This document shows, piece after piece, positions 43,669-53,100 of a stretch of 64,000 nt of DNA. Within the stretch, counting starts at the first letter, position 1; each line of letters opens with the position of its first letter. The notes beneath the pieces are model-generated. The model was not told the origin of the DNA. It did not search any database and saw only the letters and a program-made list of their open reading frames with translations. Source of the stretch: Schaalia odontolytica (GTDB lineage: Bacteria; Actinomycetota; Actinomycetes; Actinomycetales; Actinomycetaceae); NCBI RefSeq assembly GCF_009730335.1, contig NZ_CP046315.1:682001-746000 (forward strand), given 5' to 3'. The translations under genes were made by a program, and so were the position numbers.

Positions 43669-46494
43669 GTGATATCGATACTACCTTCCTATGCTCCCGG
43701 CGCGGGCACGCTTGTGCCTCCGCGTGCGCACCTCGCTGACGACTGCGGGGTTCTCACCCTCGATGGCATGTGGAGCTTCGCCTATCACAGCACCGACCCC
43801 GCGCCCTTCGTCAACGTCGAGCAGCCCTGGGACGAGCCCGCTCCCGTCGGCGACGCGTCCGAGATTGACGTGCCCAGCCACTGGGTCCTGCGCGGTGAGG
43901 GTGCCTGGGGCCACCCCGCCTATACCAACGTCGACTTCCCCTTCCCGGTCGACCCTCCGTTCCCGCCCGACGACAACCCCGTCGGCGACTACCGCCGCAC
44001 CTTCGAACTCCCCGCCGACTGGCAGGGCGGCCACATTCGCCTGCGTTTTGACGGCGTTGAAAGTCAGGCCACCGTGTGGGTGAACGGCACGTGGATCGGC
44101 ATGGCTCGCGGTTCGCGCCTCGCCCACGAGTTCGACGTGACCGAGGCCGTGCACTCCGGCGTCAATACGATCACCGTGCGCGTGCACCAGTTCAGCCCCG
44201 GTTCCTACCTCGAGGATCAGGATCAGTGGTGGCTGCCCGGTATCTTCCGCTCGGTGAGTCTGCGTCGCCTCGCTCCCGGAGCGATCGAAGACCTGTGGGT
44301 CGACACTGACTACGAGGCCGGGGTGGGTTATGTGACCATCGAAGCCCGGGTGCTCGGTGCCCAGGAGGCACATCTGTCCGGGCATCTCAGCATCGATGGC
44401 CTCTGGTCGTTCGCCTGCTCGCTCGAACGCGGCGAGGATGGCCGCTACCGCAGCGGACGCATCGAAGTGGGCAGCGTGCGCCCGTGGAGCGCGCAGGACC
44501 CTGCCCTCTACGAGGCGCGCGTCAGCGTCCAGGGCTCGGAACGCCTCGACGCGGGTGAGCGGTGCCTGCGCATCGGCTTCCGTCGCGTGTACATCGAGGG
44601 CGGCGTGCTCAAGGCCAACGGTGAGCCCCTGACCCTCAACGGCGTCAACCGCCACGAGGTGCGCGCCGCCGAGGGGCGCGTGTTTGACGAGGCCTGGGCG
44701 CGCGAGGATCTCGCCCTCATGAAGTCCATGGGAATCAACGCGATCCGTACCTCCCACTACCCGCCCCACCCCCGCGTGCTCGACCTGGCGGATGAGATCG
44801 GCCTGTGGGTGATGCTCGAAGGCGACATTGAAACGCATGGTTTCGAGGGCGTGGGGGAGTGGATCGATAATCCCTCCGACGACCCGTGCTGGGCCGATGC
44901 CTACATGGATCGCACGGTCCGCGCGTTCGAGCGCGACAAGAACCATCCCTCGATCATGAGCTGGAGCCTCGGCAACGAGTCTGGCACCGGCGCGAACCTG
45001 GTCGCCTGCGCGCGCTGGGTCCATGAGCGCACGGGTTCCCGGGCGATCGTTCACTACGAGGGCGACCATGCCCTCGAATACACGGACATCTACTCGCGCA
45101 TGTACCCGACCCTGGAGGAGGTTGCCGCCGTCCTCGACGAGAGCGATCCCCACGCCGAGGTTGCCGTGCCCACGCACGTCGCTGCGCGGGTTGACGATGC
45201 GGCGCGCGAGCGCATCCGCCGCGCTCCCTACATCATGTGCGAATACCTGCACGCGATGGGGACAGGCCCCGGAAACGCCGCCGCCTACGCCGCGCAGATG
45301 GGCCACCGCCGCCATGCCGGCGGCTTCGTGTGGGAATGGCGCGATCACGCGCTCTGGCGCACCCTGCCCGACGGGCGACGAGCCCTGTCCTACGGCGGCG
45401 ACTTCGGTGAAGAGGTCCACGACGGCAGCTTCGTGTGCGACGGCCTGATCGATGCCCTCTCGCGCCCCTACGCCGGCACCTGGTCGTGGGTTCAGGCGAT
45501 GGCTCCGGATGCTCCGGCACTCGCGAAGGCTATTGAGTCCTCGCGCGGACACGGCCCGGATGAGGCCCGACTGCGCGCGCTCCTCGGCGCCCCCGTCGCG
45601 GTCGTCCGCACGGACGATGACGTGGCAGCCCCCTACGCGCTCGATGCGCGTGGGCGCCTCGCGCGGATCGGCACCATGCCCGTGAGCGTCGACCTCAGCG
45701 TCTTTAGGGCCCCCACCGACAACGACCGCGGGCGCGGCCCGGTCGACTACTGGGGGATTGACGAGGACGACCTCGGCCCCCTCGGGGTCGGGCGCGGCGA
45801 GCATGGAACCTCGCACGCAGCCCGCTGGGAGCAGGCTCGCCTGCACCTGCTGCGCCGACGTCTCGTCTCCATCGAGGAGGAAGGCACCTGCCAGCGCGTC
45901 ACTGAACGCTGGGCCCCGCCTGTCGCGCAGTTTGGCGTCACCCTCACCTGGGAATATCGTCCTGTGCTGCTGGGGGAGACCCCGGCCCTGTCGGTGTCTG
46001 TCCGCGTCGCGCCCTACGGGGCCTGGCCCGAGCGCGTCCCGCGCCTCGGCGTGCGCATCGAAATGCCCGGATCTCAGTGGGAAGCCTCGTGGCTCGGCGA
46101 TACTCTCATCGGATACTCCGACATGCGGGTGAGTGGCGCTCGCGGATATGGGCACGCTCCCGTGCGCGAGCTCTGGGACGTGAGCGTGTGCCCTCAGGAA
46201 GGCGGGCAGCGCCTCGACCTCGAAGCCCTCCGTCTGCACGGTGAGGCGGGCGACGTCCTCGTCGTGCCGACATCGTCCCTGGGCTGGAGTGCCTCGCCGT
46301 GGAGCGAGCGTGAATTGGCCGAGGCCTCGCACTGGGAGGACCTGCCGGACAGTGAGCGGACGTTCCTGTGGCTGGACGCCTTCCAGGATGGGATTGGCAC
46401 ACGTTCGTGCGGGCCTGACTCTCGGCCCGAGTTCGCCGGTTGTATGCGCGATGCTGACCTGACATTCGTAATTGCCCAGGTTGGGGGTGATTAA
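43669..46494 (+). CDS. lacZ: Beta-galactosidase, LacZ-type (GH2)
   Basis: Cytoplasmic family 2 glycosidase of 941 residues. The acid/base is Glu437 in SLGNESGTG and the nucleophile Glu525 in IMCEYLHAMGTGPG, both as in LacZ. Domain order is jelly roll, immunoglobulin-like, barrel, then a C-terminal galactose-mutarotase-like domain. GTG 43669 (MISILPSYAPGAG) is 9 bases after GAAAGG; an in-frame TTG at 43609 lies inside the predicted operator and is rejected. No signal peptide. It probably splits imported galactosides taken up by the ABC system downstream. Confidence 0.94.
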   Translation: MISILPSYAPGAGTLVPPRAHLADDCGVLTLDGMWSFAYHSTDPAPFVNVEQPWDEPAPVGDASEIDVPSHWVLRGEGAWGHPAYTNVDFPFPVDPPFPPDDNPVGDYRRTFELPADWQGGHIRLRFDGVESQATVWVNGTWIGMARGSRLAHEFDVTEAVHSGVNTITVRVHQFSPGSYLEDQDQWWLPGIFRSVSLRRLAPGAIEDLWVDTDYEAGVGYVTIEARVLGAQEAHLSGHLSIDGLWSFACSLERGEDGRYRSGRIEVGSVRPWSAQDPALYEARVSVQGSERLDAGERCLRIGFRRVYIEGGVLKANGEPLTLNGVNRHEVRAAEGRVFDEAWAREDLALMKSMGINAIRTSHYPPHPRVLDLADEIGLWVMLEGDIETHGFEGVGEWIDNPSDDPCWADAYMDRTVRAFERDKNHPSIMSWSLGNESGTGANLVACARWVHERTGSRAIVHYEGDHALEYTDIYSRMYPTLEEVAAVLDESDPHAEVAVPTHVAARVDDAARERIRRAPYIMCEYLHAMGTGPGNAAAYAAQMGHRRHAGGFVWEWRDHALWRTLPDGRRALSYGGDFGEEVHDGSFVCDGLIDALSRPYAGTWSWVQAMAPDAPALAKAIESSRGHGPDEARLRALLGAPVAVVRTDDDVAAPYALDARGRLARIGTMPVSVDLSVFRAPTDNDRGRGPVDYWGIDEDDLGPLGVGRGEHGTSHAARWEQARLHLLRRRLVSIEEEGTCQRVTERWAPPVAQFGVTLTWEYRPVLLGETPALSVSVRVAPYGAWPERVPRLGVRIEMPGSQWEASWLGDTLIGYSDMRVSGARGYGHAPVRELWDVSVCPQEGGQRLDLEALRLHGEAGDVLVVPTSSLGWSASPWSERELAEASHWEDLPDSERTFLWLDAFQDGIGTRSCGPDSRPEFAGCMRDADLTFVIAQVGGD

Positions 46495-46504
46495 GCCCCA
46501 ACCT
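46478..46504 (+). terminator. Weak hairpin at the end of the beta-galactosidase gene
   Basis: AGGTTGGGG (46478-46486) pairs with CCCCAACCT (46496-46504), a 9 bp stem spanning the stop codon. No T run follows, so termination may be partial. Confidence 0.45.
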
Positions 46505-46572
46505 GTTATGTTGCGGCTTGATAACGATGCGCAAAGTTGTTGGCAAATGATGCGAGCTTCGCAACAGGTCGC

Positions 46573-46603
46573 TATGATTCATGTATCAACTAACACGAGA
46601 TAG
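46573..46603 (+). promoter_or_regulatory. Promoter -10 box and LacI-type operator of the ABC transporter operon
   Basis: TATGAT at 46573-46578 is a good -10 box, though the -35 position reads only ATGCGA. At 46590-46603 CTAACACGAGATAG matches 12 of 14 bases of the CTAACACGTGTTAG palindrome, just after the expected start site. The binding-protein start codon is 56 bases further on. Confidence 0.6.
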
Positions 46604-46658
46604 TTAGTGACTCGATCCCATCGATCGACCAGCAAAAACGGACCAATGGAGGTTTCGC

Positions 46659-48071
46659 ATGTTGAAGAAGAAGATGGCCGCAGGCGTTGTCGCCCTCGCC
46701 ATGTTCAGCACCCTCGGCCTGGCCGCCTGTAACCCTGGTGGCTCCAGCTCCGACAGCTCGAGCGGCGGTTCGGCCGCCGCCGGTTCCATCCCTCAGCCCG
46801 ACGTCGCCTGCGACATCCCCGAGGGCAACCTTGACGACTCGAAGATCGACACCTCGAAGGTCGAAGGCGAGATCACGTTCCAGACCCAGGGTCTGCAGAA
46901 CGACTTCGGCGACTTCTTCAAGGCCAAGATCAAGGAATTCGAGGACGCCAACCCCGGCGTGAAGATCAACTGGACCGACCAGGGCGGCGGCGCCGAGTTC
47001 GACCAGACCGTGACCGCTCAGGCCTCGAACTGCAAGATGGCGGACGTCATCAACGTTCCCTCCTCCACCATCCTCGCCCTGTCCAAGTCCAACCTCCTCA
47101 TGGACTACGACGTCAAGGCTCCCGGCATCGGCGACAAGTTCGTGAAGTCCATTTGGGACTCCACCGCCCTGGGCGCCAACGACCACCACACGGCTCTGCC
47201 CTGGTACTTCGGCCCCTACATCACCACCTACAACAAGGAGGTCTTCAAGCGCGCTGGTCTCGATGAGAACATGCCGCCCAAGACCATGGATGAGCTGTTC
47301 GAGGATGCCGCCAAGGTCGGTGCCGACGGGCAGGGTGACTACGGCATCTATGGCTCGCCCGAGTGGTACATGATCGCTCAGCTGCACGGCATGGGCGTCA
47401 ACCTGCTCAACGCCGACAAGACCGCCTTCAACTTCGCCGACAACGAGGCCGCGATCAACTACGTCACCAAGCTCTCCGAGCTCTACGCCTCCGGCGCCAT
47501 CCCGAAGGACTCCCTGACCGGCGAGCCCGACCCGGGCAAGGCCTACACCGACGGCAACCTCGCCTTCGGTACGCCCAACGCCTCGTTCCTCAAGTCCGTC
47601 AAGAAGAACAATGAGACGGTCTACCAGAACACCGGCGTCGGCCCGTTCCCGACCAACCCCGGCATCAAGCCCGTCTTCGAGGGTCAGTACATCGGTGTCT
47701 CCGTCACCACGCAGAACGCCCCGCTGGCGATGAAGTTCGCCGAGTGGATCACCAACGCTGAGAACGAGTACGCCTGGACGCACGACGGCGGCGCCATCAT
47801 CTTCCCGGCTGCCACCGACGCCCTCGACAAGCTCGTTGCCAACCCGCCGGAGATCGCCGACGACCCGGTCTTCAAGGCCGCCTACGAGGAAGCCGCTAAG
47901 GCCGCCAAGGACGCCGAGGCCTACACCGACGTCTTCTACGCGACCGGCGCCGTGAAGGACGCCCTCATCGAGAACGTCAACAAGGCCATCCGCGGCGAGG
48001 TCGATCCCAAGACCGCCCTCAAGACCGCTCAGGATCAGATGAACGAGAAGCTCAAGGCTCTCGGAGACTGA
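46659..48071 (+). CDS. Carbohydrate ABC transporter solute-binding lipoprotein
   Basis: A 470-residue extracellular binding protein of the CUT1 type. The signal sequence ends in the lipobox LGLAAC (Cys24 lipidation site), followed by a Ser/Gly-rich linker. The mature part has the family features ITFQTQGLQNDFGDFFKAKIKEFE near its start and TALPWYFGPYITTYNKEVFKRAGL. The ligand is not evident from sequence; regulation with the beta-galactosidase and the secreted protein suggests an oligosaccharide from host glycans. A strong intergenic stem after the stop probably raises its level over the permeases. Confidence 0.93.
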   Translation: MLKKKMAAGVVALAMFSTLGLAACNPGGSSSDSSSGGSAAAGSIPQPDVACDIPEGNLDDSKIDTSKVEGEITFQTQGLQNDFGDFFKAKIKEFEDANPGVKINWTDQGGGAEFDQTVTAQASNCKMADVINVPSSTILALSKSNLLMDYDVKAPGIGDKFVKSIWDSTALGANDHHTALPWYFGPYITTYNKEVFKRAGLDENMPPKTMDELFEDAAKVGADGQGDYGIYGSPEWYMIAQLHGMGVNLLNADKTAFNFADNEAAINYVTKLSELYASGAIPKDSLTGEPDPGKAYTDGNLAFGTPNASFLKSVKKNNETVYQNTGVGPFPTNPGIKPVFEGQYIGVSVTTQNAPLAMKFAEWITNAENEYAWTHDGGAIIFPAATDALDKLVANPPEIADDPVFKAAYEEAAKAAKDAEAYTDVFYATGAVKDALIENVNKAIRGEVDPKTALKTAQDQMNEKLKALGD

Positions 48072-48079
48072 TTGATCGC

Positions 48080-48110
48080 TCGGGGGCCGAGGCATGGCCT
48101 CGGCCCCCGA
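48080..48110 (+). other. Intergenic stem-loop between binding protein and permease genes
   Basis: A perfect 14 bp stem, TCGGGGGCCGAGGC at 48080-48093 with its complement at 48097-48110, and a 3-base loop. No T run follows, and both permease genes have no promoter of their own, so it is read as a stability element or partial terminator that favours binding-protein mRNA. Confidence 0.7.
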
Positions 48111-48177
48111 TGCATTCCTCGCCCAGCGTCGGGCCGCCGGCTCACGACCCCGCGCATCCCTGAAAAAGGACTTTGGT

Positions 48178-49089
48178 ATGCCGATACGTAAGAGTGCGCA
48201 GACGCGCTCCCTCAATGGCGCCGCCCGATTCCGCCCGGGCTGGGTTCCCTGGCTGTGGGTGACCCTCCCGGTCCTCGCGGTCATCTCCTTCTACATCTAC
48301 CCCTTCATCACGACCGTCTACGTGTCGTTCACGAAGACGAAGCCGATGGGACGCATCGGTCGCTTCGTTGGTATTGACAACTTCACCGCGGTACTGTCAG
48401 ATCCCGAGTTCTGGCAGTCGCTGACAAACTCCCTCATCTACGCGGTCTGCGTCGTCCCGCTGATGGTGCTCCTGCCCCTGCTGCTGGCCCTCCTCGTCAA
48501 GTCGCACGTGCCCGGCATCGGCTTCTTCCGCGCCCTCTACTACCTGCCGGCCATCTCCTCGTTGGTCGTCATTTCGCTCGCGTGGCGCTACCTCCTGGAC
48601 CAGCGCGGACCCATCAACAACATGTTGGCCTCCTGGGGCCTGGACCCCGTGCCATTCCTGTCGAATCAGTGGATGATTCTCTTCTGCGCCATGATCATCA
48701 CCCTGTGGCAGGGCCTGCCCTACTACATGATCCTCTACTTGTCGGCCCTCGCGAACGTCGACAAGTCGCTGTACGAAGCCGCCGAACTCGACGGCGCCGG
48801 ACCGATCCGACGCTTCCTGACGGTCACTGTTCCGGGTGTCAAGGTCATGATGTTCCTCGTCGCCACCCTGACGACGATCGGCTGCCTGAAGATCTTCACC
48901 GAGGTCTACCTGCTGGGTGGCTCCGCCTCGCCCACGAAGACCCTCACGATGTACATCCGAGACCGAATCGTCGACCCGACCTTCGGATCTCTGGGACAGG
49001 GCGACGCCGCCTCGGTGTGCCTGTTCCTCATCACCTTCGGCTTCATCATTGCTTCGCAGAGCCTGCAGAGGAAGGCTGAAGACTCATGA
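48178..49089 (+). CDS. Carbohydrate ABC transporter permease, first subunit
   Basis: A 303-residue inner-membrane permease (MalF-like) with six helices. The conserved cytoplasmic loop for ATPase contact is YEAAELDGAGPIRRFLTVTVPG. ATG 48178 follows AAAAGGA with 7-base spacing; the frame is open back to an ATG at 48094, but that codon lies in the loop of the intergenic hairpin and its extension is not conserved. It overlaps the second permease by ATGA. Confidence 0.93.
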   Translation: MPIRKSAQTRSLNGAARFRPGWVPWLWVTLPVLAVISFYIYPFITTVYVSFTKTKPMGRIGRFVGIDNFTAVLSDPEFWQSLTNSLIYAVCVVPLMVLLPLLLALLVKSHVPGIGFFRALYYLPAISSLVVISLAWRYLLDQRGPINNMLASWGLDPVPFLSNQWMILFCAMIITLWQGLPYYMILYLSALANVDKSLYEAAELDGAGPIRRFLTVTVPGVKVMMFLVATLTTIGCLKIFTEVYLLGGSASPTKTLTMYIRDRIVDPTFGSLGQGDAASVCLFLITFGFIIASQSLQRKAEDS

Positions 49090-50015
49090 GTACCGCAACT
49101 TCGAGCGCCGCGACCTTCGGTGAGCGCTTCGCCCAGTGGCGCAAGGAACGCCGACTCGAGCGCCAGGGGCGCAACGTTGCCTCGCGTCAGATGCGCGGCG
49201 GCGCCCTCATCGCCCGCTACGCCCTCCTCGTCGTCGTCGCCCTCATCCTGGTCGGCCCCCTCGTCCTACCCCTCATGGCCGCCTTCAAGGCCCCCGGCGA
49301 ATCCGTCTTCGGTCAGGGCGCGACCATGCTGCCACAGCAGTGGTCGCTGGACTCCTTCTACGTCCTCTTCGAGCGTACCAACATCCTGCTGTCCATCAAG
49401 AACTCCGCGATCCTGGCGACCCTGACGGTCTCCTCGAACGTCATCCTCTCGTGCATCGGCGGCTACATGCTCTCGAGGCGCGGGTGGACCGGCCGCAACG
49501 TCATGTACTTCGTCGTCCTGTCCGCCATGATCTTCCCCTTCGAGTCGATCATGCTGTCGCTGTTCAAGATGATGGTGCAGCTGGACCTGTACAACACGCT
49601 TCCCGGCGTGTGGATGGTTGCCATGATCGGCCCCTTCCAGATCCTCATGATGCGCGCCGCCTTTATGGGCATCCCCGACGAGATCGAGGATGCGGCTCTC
49701 ATCGACGGAGCGGGGGAGCTGCGTCGCTTCTGGTCCATCTTCCTGCCCCAGGTGCGTGGCACGCTGACGGTCGTTGGTCTGACATCCTTCATCGGCGCGT
49801 GGTCCGACTTCATCTTCCCGCTGCTCATGCTGCCCGATCCGAACAAGCAGACCCTGATGTTGACGCTGACGGCCATCCAGAACTCGCCCCAGGGTGTCAC
49901 CTACCAGCTCGTGCTGGCGGGCGCCGTCGTGGCGATGATCCCCGTCGTGCTGGTCTTCGCCTTCAGCCAGAAGTTCTTCTTCCGCGGCATCGAAGATGGC
50001 GGTCTGAAGTTCTGA
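49086..50015 (+). CDS. Carbohydrate ABC transporter permease, second subunit
   Basis: A 309-residue MalG-like permease with six helices and a basic cytoplasmic N-terminus of about 40 residues. The ATPase-contact loop is EIEDAALIDGAGELRRFWSIFLPQ. It starts inside the stop of the first permease. No ATPase gene follows, so the system must share an MsiK-type ATPase encoded elsewhere, as CUT1 systems of actinobacteria usually do. A strong terminator ends the operon. Confidence 0.93.
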   Translation: MSTATSSAATFGERFAQWRKERRLERQGRNVASRQMRGGALIARYALLVVVALILVGPLVLPLMAAFKAPGESVFGQGATMLPQQWSLDSFYVLFERTNILLSIKNSAILATLTVSSNVILSCIGGYMLSRRGWTGRNVMYFVVLSAMIFPFESIMLSLFKMMVQLDLYNTLPGVWMVAMIGPFQILMMRAAFMGIPDEIEDAALIDGAGELRRFWSIFLPQVRGTLTVVGLTSFIGAWSDFIFPLLMLPDPNKQTLMLTLTAIQNSPQGVTYQLVLAGAVVAMIPVVLVFAFSQKFFFRGIEDGGLKF

Positions 50016-50021
50016 TCCTCA

Positions 50022-50061
50022 TCCCCGCGGGTGCCCCTCGCACCCGCGGGGATCTTCTCTA
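50022..50061 (+). terminator. Rho-independent terminator of the ABC transporter operon
   Basis: A perfect 14 bp stem, ATCCCCGCGGGTGC at 50022-50035 with its complement at 50041-50054, loop CCCTC, followed by CTTCTCT. Confidence 0.88.
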
Positions 50062-50088
50062 CCTAAAAGGAGGTTATTTCACAAATAA

Positions 50089-50102
50089 CTAACACGTGTT
50101 AG
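50089..50102. promoter_or_regulatory. Perfect LacI-type palindrome upstream of the secreted glycosidase-like gene
   Basis: CTAACACGTGTTAG is fully symmetric with a central CG. It lies 72 bases before the ATG, between a weak TTCACA (50078-50083) and TAGGTA (50100-50105) that could be promoter boxes. Confidence 0.7.
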
Positions 50103-50174
50103 GTATTGTGGATCTGTGGCCATCTAACGGCCGATCCCAGCCACCACCCCCATACTGACGAAGGAGTTAAACTC

Positions 50175-53100
50175 ATGGGGACTAGACCCATCATCGGTGC
50201 ACTCGGAGCCCCGATTCTTGCGGCCACCATGCTTGGCCTCGCACCCGCCGCGGCCGTCGCCGCCACCGAAACCCCGTATCACCCGACCGTCCTGTGGGCG
50301 ACCTCCGAAGAGAAGGTCGGCGAAAGCGCACCCAACGGTACGATCGCAGCCCTCGTCGACGACGACACGACCCGTACCGACGCGACCAAGACCTTCTGGA
50401 CCACCAAGTGGAAGGGAGGGCTCGATACCTACCCCCACGCCCTCGCCGTCCAGAACCCCACGCCCGGCACCCAGGTGTGCGGCCTCGGCCTGACCCCGCG
50501 CCCCACCTACGATTCGACCCTGGGCAACGACCAGTTCCCCGGCGAATACCGCGTCTTCGCCTTCGACGAGGACCCCGGTAACCCGGCCGCCGAAGCCTCC
50601 TTCGCCGACTGGAAGACCAACGTCGCTGCGGGCACGTGGGAAGGCGGCACCGAGGTCAAGCACGGAAGTGACCTTCAGTTCGGGAACAAGGAACAGTACG
50701 TCACCTTCCCAGCGACCACGAAGCGAGTCTTCGCTCTGACCGGCCTGCGCTCGCTAGCCCCCGGCAAGAAGGACATGGCGCTGTCGGACATCAAGCTCCT
50801 GCCCTGCGACGCCGACGGTAACGCCATCACCTCCTACGGCAACGAGGACACCGGCGGTAACCACGAAGCAGCACGACCCGTCGTACCTCACCCCGATGCC
50901 CCCGAGCAGGGATCGGGCGCATCCGACCTCGTCGTTGACTTCGTCATCGACCAGCTGCCGTACGGCGAGCCCGGTAAACCCGTTGACTTTGCCCCCGGCA
51001 CCCACACCTACACGGCCACCGGCTACTACCACGCGAAGACCGTCTCGGCCCGTATCCGTGCGGTCGACGGTGCCACCGTCACCATCAACGGCGTGACCCC
51101 TGACGCCGATGGACGCGTGTCCAACCTTGACCTCACCACGGGCCTGAACGTCATCACCGCCACCGTGGCCAAGGACGGCAAGGAAGCCACCTACGTCGTT
51201 AACATCACCAAGGTTGACACCGACTTCCGCGGCAACGTGATGATCCCCGCGACCGCTCAGGCGAATGGCGGAACCGAGGCCGACAACGCGGCCCTCACCG
51301 ACCTCGACCCGACAACGACGTGGACCTCCGATCCGCTCGTTCGTGCGCATGAATGGTCGAGCAGCGTCACCGGCATCGAGCTGCACCTGGGCGAGGCCCG
51401 CTACGTGCACCGCATCAACGGATGGGGCACCCCGATCCTGCCCGCGGGCGTCCAGGGATGGCACGGCGGCAACTCCGTGGCCATCGCGGTCCAGGAGGCC
51501 GACGGCGGCGAATGGAAGACCATCGTCACCCACGGCTCGCTCACGCGCGACGCGCGCGGCCTGTGGTACTGGGACTTCAACAGCTATCACCTCGCCAAGA
51601 ACATCCGCATCTGGATGAACGACGAGACCGAGCCCCAGACCCCGCAGAACATCGCCACCGCGGTGACCTTCAACGACGTCGAGGTGTGGGGCCTGCCCGC
51701 CGGCAAGACCCCCGTGGCTCCCGTTGTCGACAACTCCATGTACGAGCGCTACTCCGGCTTCAATCCCGGTGACGGCAAGTGGGGCGTCAACCGTGCCCAG
51801 GCCCTCGCGCTGCAGTACGGCGTCATGATGCCCGCGTGGGTTCCCTCCGAGGGCTACGGCCGTGGCGGCTTCGACGCCAACGAGCGCGACCTCACGGGTG
51901 GCGCGTTCCCGATGTTCTACGACCTGCCCATGTTCAACACCGCCATGATGGAGTCCCTGGGTAAGGGTGCGCCGTGGGCCCTCGCCAAGGCCCCCACCGG
52001 CAAGAACAGCATGTGCAACGCTGGCGAGCCGCGCGACTTCATGAACGAATACATGAAGCCCTACGCCTCCACGCTCGTCGACATCCAGTACGGCGATGAG
52101 GGCGGCTTCAACCGCGGCGAGTCCGAGTGCTTCAAGAACTGGTTCTCCTGGTCCAAGGAGAACATCCCCGGCGCCGTCGTTCATGCGAACTCTTGGGACG
52201 ACCCCTCCTGGTACCGCGACGCCAATCTGAGCTACTACGTCGAGAATGCCAAGCCCGACCTGCTCAGCTGGGACAAGTACTACTGGGGCGCCAACGGCGG
52301 CCCGGCCCCGAGCAACGTCGTCATGAACCTGCTGGGCACCAACACCTGGAAGAAGCAGCGCGAATACGGCCTCAAGGGCCTCACCGGTGACGGCTCCAGC
52401 CCGATCCTGTACGGCCAGTACCTGGACTACAACTGGGATGCGAACGTGTCCGCCTCTGAGAAGTCGATCGTTCCCTCCCTGGGCCTGGCGACCGGCCAGA
52501 AGTGGTTCGGTCTGTTCCGCATGGAGTACAACGGCTACGACCGCTCCTCGATCATCGACCACGACGGCGCGCCCACGCGTTCGTTCTACGAGTTCTCCAA
52601 CATCTTCGGCAATGTCACCTACATCGGTAACTACACGAAGGCCATGAACTCCACGTTCGTCGCCTACAAGCCCGGCCAGTACGCGGCTCGTGGCGCGATC
52701 CCCTCGCTGAGCGGCTACAAGTACGGTGACTTCGCCTCCGGCGACGAGGCCAAGGCCGCCAACGAGTCCGTCGGCCTGGTTGACATGTCGGTGACCAACG
52801 TCGGCTCCGTCAACGACGGCCTGCCCGGCGACGTCGTCGTCGGCTACTTCGAGCAGCTGAAGGGCCTGGAGACCGCCAAGTCCGCCGAGATCTTCGGCGA
52901 CTCCACGACGGCCCCCAAGGGCTTCATGGTCGTCAACGCCCTGACGGGCCAGACCCGCTACCCGTCCTACCTCCTCGACCCGCGAACCGACAACGGTTCG
53001 CTGGCCGAGACCGCTCAGGACATCACCCTGACCGTCAAGAAGCCGGCTGCGAACGCACACCTGATGCTCGTCAACCCGGCCGACAAGACGACGCAGGAAG

